Source: Litsea cubeba
Taxonomy: Eukaryota > Streptophyta > Magnoliopsida > Laurales > Lauraceae
Assembly (NCBI GenBank): GCA_012931725.1
Contig: CM022948.1
Location: forward strand, 60,146,549 to 60,210,548
Direction of reading: 5' to 3'
Length of the DNA stretch: 64,000 nucleotides
The translations under genes and the position numbers were made by a program. Positions within the stretch are counted from its first letter, which is position 1, and every line of letters begins with the position of its first letter. Below, piece by piece: positions 36,201-48,200 of this stretch. The notes under the pieces are model-generated. The model saw only the letters and a list, made by a program, of their open reading frames with translations. It was not told where the DNA came from and made no database searches.

Positions 36201-39200
36201 TGAATTAAGATTTTTCAATTGTGCCTGGATTCAGCCTATTAAAAATAAAATAAATGAAATACACTTTCTGATCTTCTATGAACTCTGGAAACCATCACAA
36301 ATAGTGTTCTCCGGAAATTGTCAACTCCGAAATCTGTCGAGAAGTTTTCGAATTTGGGCTTTTCTCAAGATCAGGAAAATGCCAAGGAAAATTTTAATAA
36401 TTAAATAATTAAAAAAAATAAATATCTTATACTGTTAAAAATAGTGTATAGGTATTTCCTTTTCCATTTTATTACAATTTTCTCGCGATACTTTCATTTT
36501 TCTTGTGACATTTTAAAAGTATCATGTTATAATTAAAAATACATTTCAAATACACAGCAATATTTAAAAAATAGCGTCGATATTTGTGACAATACTAGGA
36601 ACTCCTATAGCAATTGGGCCTAAATTATCTATCTACAAAGATGATATGTAACAATAAGGCCACCAATGAGTTCCATGCATGGTTCAACCCTGAAATCTGA
36701 TACAACACAAATTTACGATTCAAGGCTGTTGTGCTGTGAATTTCATTTTTTTTTCTTTTTTTACCTACAAAAAATCTGAAAAAAAAAAGGATATCCAAAA
36801 AAAGTTAGTGTTGGAAAACGCTAGAATTCTTCTTTTTTTTTCTCATTAGGACACTAAAAATAGGGGACCCCCGAACCTAAGTCATTAATATAATGTAGCA
36901 CCATTTTTTAGAAACTGATCAATTTTTTTCAAAATTAATAAAAAAGTGAAATATAATTTCTAAAATTTGTTAGAATATTAATATGATAACATATTTATAA
37001 TGCAAATAAAGGAAATATCTTTAACCAAAAACCAATTAGCTATTCAAAAGACCAGTATATATGTGATAATCAAAATGCATAATCACTTTTTTCCTTAAGT
37101 AATTTGAGGGGGAGAAAACAAAAGTTACCAAAAAGAAAAAATTTCTCTTAAGCATAAAATACGGAACATTAATATCAGCTCAATATCTCGAAATCTATGG
37201 CAAACTAACAATGAGCCGGTCACTCTAACACAATGCATGCACGTAGTTTCAGCAGATTCTTTTTGGGGAAAAAATGCTTCATCATTGAGGTTAGATACAT
37301 TAAAAAGAAAAAAGAAAAATAAAAATTGCTAAATCTCCCCAGATTTGGTATCAAGTTGTCATTCTTTCCATACTAAGTAAGCTCTAGAAGAAAGGCTCAA
37401 AACAGAAGCCAACATACATACCTTAGTGAAGATCGCTTTTCGACCTTGCAAAAATTCAGGTTTTTTTTCTCAAAAAATGAAGCTTTAAGAAAGTAAAAAT
37501 CACGTTCCTCTTCAATTTCTCACAAGTTTTGGCCCTGAAGAGGGCAAAGAAGGGAGAAAAGGACCATAATAGCCCATGCAGCCGATATTTTGAATTTCTT
37601 AGCTGTATCAACCAATATTTTTTTCCAATAAGGCCAATAATTTCAAAACGTCGCCCAATTCATGCACTGACACTGAATTAACATAGAATATCGTGGTCGG
37701 GCTTATATACGATTTAATAGTTTGATGCATGGCTCAATGTCAACACATCACAAATTATTAAAATAAGATTTGCAATAACAAACATTCGCATTTGAAATAA
37801 ACAGTGTTAATTGAAAGTATGGAGAAAGAAACCAAAGGCCATTTTACACTGTCAAAGGAAGTGTAGCCTTGTGATGATTACCTGGTCCCCAAACATAAAA
37901 CAAGATCAGCCATTTTACAGTGCATTTCTGCAGGATCCATCTCCTTTGGTGGTAATGCATCCTGAAAAAATAGTAAACATTGTGATCAACGCTAGAAACT
38001 TCTTTAAACAACAACAACAACAAAAAAAAACACTAGAAACTCCCAAAAAGTACTATGCCATTTTTAAGTTGGAATCCATAGCCAATTTATCACGTTTTCC
38101 TGGAAAATGTTGAAATAAGAAACAAACATAGCCAATGCAGTGACAATCATTTTCTTATCATTCCGGTAAGCAGATGCAAGAAACTTTATAGGGCATCTCT
38201 CCTTCCACCGAACCAAGTGGAAAACTTTATAACGATCATCAATGCATCATAAGGTTATCCTAGGAAGATTAAAATAATCCATGACCACAAATCCGTATAG
38301 GCATGTGTTATTGGGCCTTAAGACTTAAGTGGGATTAAAATAATCTATGACCATTATACTATCTTAAGCTCAAGGGTTTTACCTTTAATTTTGACCTTCA
38401 GTTGGAATTTTGAATGTTAGTTTTTTTTTTTTTTTCTTTTTTTCAAATCTTCTCTCCCCACTTATGCAACTACCTACATTATGGAAACCACTCAACTACC
38501 TACATTATGGAAACCACTCATAACCACTCCCCAGTTCTTTTTCTGCAAAAACTCTGTTTCTATCCAAACTCTACCATTCCTTCTCTACTCCAATTCTCTT
38601 CTTTCCTTTCAATACCACTAGCTTTTGGATTACATAAATAGGTTCTCTCATAACATTTTTGTTCTTTCGTTTTCTAAAATCTATGAATTTGTTTAATGCA
38701 TGAATATTTAAATTGCAATGTTGGTCATATCCGTGCTGAGCACGGGTTATTGTGCTAGTAAATCCTTATATGTATGTGTTATTGGACCTTAAGACATAAG
38801 GGGGCCAACAGTTAGAATTAAATGTAACTTCAGCCAGATCTGAATTTTATCACAAACCACTATTGTGGGCTTAAAACATATGTAAAATGGGCCTAACTAG
38901 TTGTACAACAAATGGGCCTGACCCATGTTAGGTGGGCCCTACTCATAAAATGGGACATGAGGTGATAGAATATCTCTGACAGATTGGTGGGATAATCCCA
39001 GACCAAAAAATGAGGGGATGAGAACTTTTGAAAAAGGCCTCCTTTACAATTACGCTTCTGCTCAACATAGTTTTAAATCATTTACAATTTGGCTTCTACT
39101 CAACATAGTTTTAAATCAACCACCAAGTGGCATACATTCACAGCAAGCAAATTGTCAAAATTGTGAGTGAAATTATGAATATGTATTGTAAACCCCAAAT

Positions 39201-42200
39201 GAAAAGAAAGAAAAAGATGACCCGAAGCCATGATTGTTAAGTAGTTGTTTGTGCAGTTTCCTATCACCAATTGGTTTTGGGATTACTGGCTAGCAACTTT
39301 GACATGGTATGATCAATCCCTCTTCTATTGTCTTCTATCATTGATCATTCTTCTTCCTGAAGTGAAAACTTCTCTCCGATAGTGTCTGATCATCCCTGAT
39401 CAGAGGTGGCCCACCTTTGATCATCATCATCATCGCAGCGGAAGCAGCCTATATTGTTCGTCTGGTTATTCTCTTATTTATGGAGATTTTTTCAAGATTT
39501 TTGGATCATCAGAAGTAGGATATCCACCTCATTTTGTGATATTTCAGTTTTGTCCGGCAGTTTCCATCACAGCCGTTCAAATTTGTGGATTTTGATCCGA
39601 TTTGAGTGAAACTTTGGCCTGGTGTTGCGAAAATATCTTGTCCTTCCATCCCCTACCTTTGATCTTGCTGTTGGTCCGCTCATAGAGTTCATGTTCAAAT
39701 CGACACACTGACGAGCTTCACGGTTTTTACCGTTTGTGCTTCACTGCTTCACTGCTGCCCACAGACGATGATCTAGACAGCACCAACAGTCCACCTAGTG
39801 TTGGTCGACTCATTTTTCTGGGAATTATGGTGATTTTTCAGGAATTTTTCCATCACCTTTGAGATAGTTTCCAACATCTTCTTCATCTGACGGTTTTCTA
39901 AGACAGATTTCATCATCACCGTCCAGATTTGTGGATCTTTTTCCAAATCTCATCAGATTTGGACCTGAAGGAAGTACATTTGATCCACTTTACAGCGATC
40001 AAACCTGATCTGTGATTCGATCATTCTGTGGGGCCCACATGTGGATTCACCCACTGAAGATAGGGACGACAGGGCTTCCCTGTACTCTGTTGCTGCTACT
40101 ATGCACTACTGTTTGCACCTTCCTCACCCTCTGGCTACCAGCATCCACCTAACAAATATTACTACTGAGTTTTGGACCATATCACTGTCGTGCTACAACA
40201 GAGACCATAATCTCTGTTTCCTTTCCTCCATTGGTTCAAGGCATCAGATCTCATCTCAACATCAGATTGGACCTCATCTCAGGCATTAGATTCAAGGATC
40301 TGAACAAAGAAAACATTTCTGATCTCTCTCCATGCAGCTATCTATTGATCTGACCGTCTGATCAAGAACTGGGGCCCACCTCGGATTGTGCAACTGTCAC
40401 AAGTTCTGCACCAAGCTGGTCGCCTCAAAAGTACTGTTGCTGCTGCCACTGTTAGCCCTCTTTGCTGCCGCCACATATTTGCTGCTGCTGTTGCTGTCTT
40501 TGCTGCTATTAGTATTGTTCCTGCCTCTTTTCTACTATGGACAATTATGATGCTAATGGTGATCGGTATCAATCTCACTCTCCTCTAGCATTTCCAGCTT
40601 TTCATTCTTCAATATCTCTGTCTTCATCCATCACCCCATCCACATGGTTTCTAGATTCAGGAGCATCGAACCACATGACTTCTGTAGAAAGTAGCTTTAC
40701 AGCCTCTCACCCTTACCTTGGAAAAGAAAAAATCACCACTGCTAATGGAGACCAATTAATCATCTCTGGAATTGGTACCATTATTTTATCTGGTGTCTCT
40801 GGCCAGTCTCTCCACCTTCCCAATGTCTACTTTGTTCCCAAATTATCAGCCAATTTACTTTCTGTAGGACAACTTATTGATGATGGGTACCATATTATCT
40901 TTTCTTCCACTGGTTGTGTCATACAGGGGCGGCAAACTGGGAAGGTGATCGCAACAGGGAGTAAACACGGTCGACTATTTCTGCTGGACATTGGACATCA
41001 TTCTCTCTTTTCTTCTTCTTCTCCTCAGTTTGATAAATTGTGGACTGTGTGGCATAGTCGTCTTGGTCATGTGAACAATGCGTATTTACTTTCCCTATTT
41101 AAAAATGGTTTTTTTAGAACCCACTTTTAATAATAAAGTGATGTCCTCTTTCCTTCAATCTAAGTGTGAAACGTGTTGTTTGAGTAAGAGTCATATCTTG
41201 CCTTTTCCTATTCATAGTTCTCGTGCGTTATCATCTTTTGATGTTATTCACACTGATGTTTGGGGAATTGCACCCACCTTGAGTCGGACAGGCTTTAAGT
41301 ATTATGTGACATTCATTGATGATCATTCTCGTTTCACTTGGATTTATTTCATGCGCTTCAAATCTGAAGTTTTTTCTTTCTTCCAAAAGTTTTACAAAAT
41401 GGTTCAAACTCAATTTCAGAAAGAAATAAAAACTCTTAGGTCTGACTCTGGTGGAGAATACATATCCCATGAATTTTCTGCCTTCCTTTCTGATAAAGGA
41501 ATTCTTCACCAAAAATCTTGCCCACATACTCCACAGCAAAATGGTGTTGCGGAGAGGAAGAACAGACATATTCTTGAAACTGTTCGTTCTCTCCTCCTTG
41601 CATCTTTAGTTCCTCCCACCTTTTGGTGTGATGCTGCACAGACTGCTGTATATCTCCTCAATCGTCATCCTAGCTCCGTTCTAGGAAAGACTACTCCATA
41701 TGAAGCTCTCTTTGGTAATACTCCTTCATATTCTCACTTGCGTGTTTTTGGTTGTTTATGCTTTGTCCATCTTCCACCTACAGAACGCACTAAGCTGTCA
41801 CCTCAAGCTGCCAAATGTCTCTTTCTAGGGTACAATACTGAACACAAGGGATTTCTATGCTATGACCAATCTGAGAAACGCATGCGAATATCTCGTAATG
41901 TAATCTTCTTAGAACACATTCCTTTCTTCTCTTTGCGTTTGGATACACATCCTGTTGCTGTCTCTTATCTGCCACAATTTCCTGCACCTACTTCTCCACC
42001 ACCACCTATTACCAAGGTCTATGTCCGGCGTAACAAGGTTCCTCCTGTGGGGCCTCCTTCTCCTGATCATCTCCCAATACTGCCTCCTACACCCTCAGGT
42101 ATTAATACTTCCTCCACCGATAGTGTTATACCCTTGCGACGCTCTAGTCGTCCTTCTGTTGCTCCTGACAGATATGGCTTCCCTGCTCTTTTCACTTCTT

Positions 42201-45200
42201 TGGATAGTGCTCCTATTCCCACCTCTTATTCACAGGCTTCGAAGATTGCATATTGGCAGGATGCTATGACTGAGGAGTTGCTTGCTCTTGAAGCAAACAC
42301 ATGGGACTTGGTACCGACTCCTGAAGGCACCTCTGTGATTGGCAGTAAATGGATCTACTCTATAAAGGTTAACTCTGATGGGAGTCTTGACCGCTACAAA
42401 GCCAGATTGGTGGCACAGGGTTACAAGCAGGAGTATGGCATTGACTATGAGGAGACATTTGCACCAGTGGCTAAAATGACCACTGTTCGCACCCTCCTTC
42501 GTGTAGCTGCAGCCCGTAACTGGCCCCTATGGCAAATGGATGTCAAAACGCCTTTCTTCATGGCGACTTACATGAAACTGTTTATTTAAAACCACCTCCG
42601 GGTTATGCTTGTCCTCCACACCATGTTTGTAAATTGAGGAAAGCTCTTTATGGACTTAAGCAGGCTCCCAGGGCTTGGTTTGATAAATTTCGGGCCGCTA
42701 TCCTTCAAGCTGGATTTCGCCAGAGTCACTCTGATAGTTCCCTCTTCCTCCGATGGACATCAAAAGGCTACACATTTCTCTTAGTCTATGTTGATGATAT
42801 GATTATCAGTGGCAATGATAGTGCCGGTATTACGGATCTCAAACGTCATCTCACTCGCCACTTCAGAATGAAGGATCTTGGTCCTCTCACCTACTTTCTA
42901 GGGCTGGAGTTCATACGTAGCAAATCTGGCATTCGGATTCATCAGCGGAAATATGCTAAAGATTTAATCACTTCGGCACAACTTGATGATGCTCACACTT
43001 TTGATACTCCTATGGAATTGAACAGCAAGATCCGTAGGGATGATGGCCAGCCCCTAGATGATCCTTCTGTTTTTCGGCGAATAGTAGGTAGTTTACTCTA
43101 CTTAACTATGACCCGACCAGATATTTCTCATGCCGTTCATACGATTAGCCAGTTTGTGAGCAATCCTCACAAACCTCACCTTGCTGCTGCCTTGCGCATA
43201 CTCCGCTATGTCAAAGGCACCCTTAACCATGGTCTCTTCTACTCTTCGGGCGCTTCTCTGCACTTATCAGCTTATTCGGATGCTGACTGGGCTGGTTGCC
43301 CAGATTCTCGGCGCTCTACCACTGGCTGGTGTATGTTTCTTGGGGACTCCTTGATTTCGTGGAAATGTAAGAAGCAAACCACTGTCTCTAAATCTTCTGC
43401 TGAGGCTGAATATCGGGCCATGTCATCTGCAAGTGCTGAAATCATCTGGCTACGCGGTCTTCTCTGTGAATTCGGTGTCATCATTGGTAGATCTACACCT
43501 CTTCATGGGGACAACACCAGTGCTACGAGAATTGCAAACAATCCGGTCTTTCATGAAAGAACGAAGCACATTGAGATTGATTGCCACTTCATCCGTCAGC
43601 ATGTTGTTACGGAGAAGATCACTTTGCCTCATGTCTCTACTCTTAACCAGTTGGCGGATATCTTCACAAAAGCTCTTCCCAAAACGCGTCATCATGATCT
43701 CACTAGCAAATTGATGTTTTCTGCCTTACCACATCAATTTGAGGGGGAGTGTAGAAGATAACTAAGGCCCATCTAGGCCCAAGAAGGATATCCCACGTGT
43801 GGGACTGTATTGAGTCTTGTACAGCTTGTCATACATCTTATCTCATAGATTTTCTTCCATGTATAGAGATTTACATTCTTTATTCTTTATATTCTGATTG
43901 TAATCCTGCTGATTGATAGCATGTAATTAGGGTTAATATGATTATAAAATGGTGAGTCGATCCTCAATTGAGGTATCAACTTTTCCTCCAAACTTCTTCC
44001 TCTCATTTTGCTCTTTACATTTTATCACGTAAGTCATTAATATAATGTAGCACCATTTTTTAGAAACTGATCAATTTTTTTCAAAATTAATAAAAAAAGG
44101 CCTGAGGTCTCGAGTTCGAAACCACGCAGGGCAGAAATGCCCCATGCCGCGTTGTGTGTTTGTGCGGGCGCAAAATGCGCAGGGCAAAAAGGCCCCATGC
44201 CGCGTTATAGTCTTGTGCGGGCGTGTGCTTCGGATCCGGGCGGTGTCCCGCCCGAGGGGGGGTGTTAAGTAGTTGTTTGTGCAGTTTCCTATCACCAATT
44301 GGTTTTGGGATTACTGGCTAGCAACTTTGACAATGATGGCCACATACAGCATGGTTATGGAAGGAGCACAGATTTTACACAAAAAAAAAAAATGAAATAT
44401 GGAATACAATACATAACAACTACATTGAATATTTGAAGCAAGGATGAAAAAAGCTACACATGGGCCGATAAATCGGGTGTAGTGGCCGCCTTGAATTTAT
44501 CAATGCACGCAACCGTATCATCCCATGGCAACCGATACATTCCCATAGCAGCTGCTACGGCCACTACGAGAACGTATCGGGCACTACATAAGTTGAAAGA
44601 AGAAAAAAAAAATAGTGAAAAAAAAAATGCCTCACTTCATAAATTAACTGGGATGAGGAGAAGGGATTAGGGAAATGCACATCAATACATCATCGTCCTC
44701 ACAAAAGAAGGCCGAGCGTTTCCTTCTCTCTGTTTTCATTCCTGAACCTTCATCGCCCCCCCCCCCCCCCCCCCCCCCCCCCCTCTCTTTTCCCCTTTTT
44801 AGCACCCAATGTTCTTGACAATCGGAAAGGGGGATGATGCCACTTTTTAGGGCCCAGTGTTCTCAACAATAAAGAAAAAAAAAGGCCAAATCCCTCTTGT
44901 TAGGCTTTTATGGCCTCCACAGTGGGCCCCACATATTTAGTTTTTCTAATGAATCATTTATAATATAAAGTATCTCTAATAGGTTGGACCCACATGTTAA
45001 AGATCTAAATTGTTAAAATAAATGTCTCGCCTATATTAAATCCTAGCTAAATTTTATCTAATAGAAATTAGGACCCTAACCAAGTTTCGTTATAATAATA
45101 GGGCCCTAGTCAATTCTCATTATGATAGGAAATAGGGCCCTAGACAAATGTTATTCTGATAGGATAGGGCCCTCGCCAAATTTAGCTAAAATCTACTAGA

Positions 45201-48200
45201 AAATAGGTCTCTAACTAAATTTCACTATGACAAAATGCCCTGGTCAAATTTCACTCTGATAGGAAATAAGGGCCTAGCTAAATTCACTTTGATAGGAATA
45301 GGGCCCTAACCAAATTTCACTTTAGTACAAAACAGGCCCTACCCAAATTTCATATAATGGGAAAAGAGTCCTAGTCAAATTTGACTCTAATAGGAAATAG
45401 AGCCCTACGCCAAAATTCACTCTAACAAAAATGGGCCATAATAGGAAATATGAATTATGAGAATACAACATTTCGAGATCATGCTAGGGCGTCCCTCGCT
45501 TTAAGCGACACATTGCAATGTCGCCCGGTTGCAATGAAAAGTGGGCAAGGGCTATGACACCATTCTAGACGAGTACAGCTAAAGAAGTCCAGCAGCAGTA
45601 GAAGAGGAAGGATCGACTTGCTACTTGGAATATAGGATTCTTGACAGGCAAGAGCATGGCGTTGGTCGAGGTAATGAAAAGAATAAGAGTTAATGGAGCC
45701 TATCTACAGGAGACAAAGTGAAAGGGGGATAAAGCTAAGGATCTCGCCGATGGTTATAAACTTTTTTTATGCAGGAAAGAACAACACAAGAAATGGAGAA
45801 GGCATAGTTGTAGATAAGGATTTGAAAGAGAAAATTGTAGGGGTAAAGTGACTGGATGATAGAATTATAATAATTAAACTAGTGTTAGAGGAAGACATAA
45901 TTCATATCATTAAAGCATATGTCCCCGAAGCAGGATTAGATGAAAGTGTCAAAAGCCAATTTTGGGAGGAAATGGATGGTTTACTACGAGAAATTCCAAA
46001 TAGTGAAAAGATTTTCCTAGGAGGGGACTTAAATGGGCATGTAGGAAAGGATAATAGAGGATATGAGAGAGTGCATAGAAGACAAGGATTTGGAGAAAAG
46101 AATGGGTTAAAAGACACTATCTTGGACTTTGCATTAGCATGTGACCTTGTAATAGCAAACACTTGCTTTAAAATGAGAGAGGAGCATTTAATTACTTATA
46201 AAAGCGGAACTAACAGGAGTCAGGTGGACATTTTTCCAGTAAGAAAACATAACCGATTGGATTGTAAAGTTGTAAGGTTATTCAGGAGAGAATTTGACCA
46301 CGCAACATAGGATAGTAGTTTTAGATATTTGCATTAGAAGTAGAAAGAGGGGTAGTAAATAAAATGTGCCCTAAAACAAGGTGGGAGATTTAAAAGGAGA
46401 AAGAAAGATAATATTTAAGGAAGGATAAAGTGATTGATGAGGGAGAATGAAATTTTGAAGGAAAAACTACAGCGATGTGGAATCAAATGGCTAACTGTAT
46501 TAGGAAGGTTGCTAAAGAGGTGCATGAAGAGTCAAAAGGGAAGATACGTGATAATAAAGAAACTTGGTGGTTGAGTGTAGAGGTTCAGGAAGTTGCTCGA
46601 GAGAAGAGAGGTTACAAAGTTTGGCAGAGTACTACGAATATGAAAAACTATGAGATGTACAAGAAAGCAAAGAAAGAAGCTAAGAAAGTAGTAAGTGATG
46701 TAAAATGCAAAGCATATGATGACCTATACAATAGGTTGGGAACAAGAGAAGCAGAAAGATATTTTTAAGCTTGCAAAAATAAGATAAAGGAAAAGTAACG
46801 ACTTAGATCGTGTCAAATGTATTAAGAGAAATGATCAAAAGGTTCAACTCAAGGACAACAATATCAAAGGTCGAGGGAGTATTTTAGCATACTTTTAAAT
46901 GAAGACTATATAGGAGACATAAGAACAAAAGAGGATACTCTATTAGCAAAGCATACTTTTTTGTAGAATTAGGATGGTGGAAGTGAGGAAAGCATTAAAA
47001 CAATTGTAGACAGGCAAGGCTACAGTTTCATATGACATCCCGATTGAGGCTTGGAAATGCTTAGAAGTAGGGGAGATTTGATTAACTAGACTCTTCAATA
47101 CGATATTAATGACAGAAAATATCGGATGAATGGAGAAGAAGTGTTGTAGTACCTATATATAAGAATAAGGGAGATATACAAAACGGTACCAACAATCGTA
47201 GGATTCAACTTATGAGTCACACTATGAAGTTATGGGAGAGAGTAATGAAGCAAAGTCTTAGACAAAAGACCAAGATATCTGAAAATCAATTTGGTTTTAT
47301 GCCAGGGAGGTCAACGATGGAAGTTATCTTCTCACTTAGGAAATATAATGGAAAATATCGAATGAAGAGGAAAAATCTATATATGGTCTTCATCGATCTA
47401 GAAAAAGCCTACGACAGGTTACCAAGAGATTTAATTTAGTGGGTTTTAAATAAAAGGAATGTTCCAAGAGGTTATATTGAAATTATTAAAGGCATGTATG
47501 AAGGAACAGTAACGAGTGTGAGAACTACTTGTGGAGAGACAGGAGAGTTCCCAGTAACCATAGATTTGCATCAAGGGTCAGCCCAAAGTCCTTATCTTTT
47601 TGCACTGATTATGGATGAGTTAATCGCACATATTCAAGAAGAGGTACCTTGGTGAATGATATTGTGTTGGTAGATAAATCAAGAGATGGCGTAAATACAA
47701 AACTTAAGATATGGAAGGAGGCTTTAGAAACCAAAAGCTTTAAAATAAGCCAAAGACAGAATATATGGATTGTAACTTCAGTGCGTACATAGAAAGAGCT
47801 AAAACTACTGTAAGAACTAAAGATCATGAGATACCACAAAGTGATGATGGGGAGATTGATGAAGATGTCGAACATAGGATAAAAGCGGGATGGTTGAAGT
47901 GGAGACTTGCTTCTAGAGTACTTTGTGACCGAGGAATACCAACAAGATTGAAAGGAAAATTTTACGGACCAGCTAAGACCTCTGGAGCATAATGTTGGCC
48001 AATCAAGAAGTAACATATATACAAAATGGATGTAGTAGATATGAGAATGTTGTGGTGGATGTGTGATAAAACTAGGAAGGATAAAATTAGAACTGAGCAC
48101 TTTCGAGAGCATTTTTTAGGGGTAGCAACAATAAGGGATAAAATTAGAGAAACTTATTTGAGATGGTTTGGGCTTGTCCAACGTAAGCCGAAAACGGTGC

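Larger units (their letters stand above)
28723..37881 (-). other. SRT1: SRT1 intron of 9.2 kb
   Basis: Contains copia B (29026-34861). In the remainder, 34867-37881, no exon or clear element ends were found. That stretch is AT-rich and includes a 68-bp segment (36878-36945) duplicated at 44030-44097. Confidence 0.75.
39235..44332 (+). mobile_element. chimeric LTR retroelement C with 70-bp LTRs
   Basis: Two 70-bp LTRs (39235-39304 and 44263-44332), identical by eye, start TGTTAAGTAG and end AACTTTGACA, and are flanked by ATGAT (39230-39234 and 44333-44337). A damaged primer site TGGTAT-GATC follows the left LTR, and GAGGGGGGG precedes the right LTR. The interior is a copia leader and pol, then a different complete LTR (43750-44027), then 235 bp of unrelated sequence. 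It is antisense to SRT1. Identical LTRs indicate a recent insertion of the whole composite. Confidence 0.88.

Noticed and set aside
36142..36408. 88-codon frame in an AT-rich intron stretch
   Set aside because: No family resemblance, no codon bias, and deep inside an SRT1 intron.
47609..48112. 167-codon open frame on the - strand
   Set aside because: It is the antisense shadow of the LINE 3' region and has no family resemblance.
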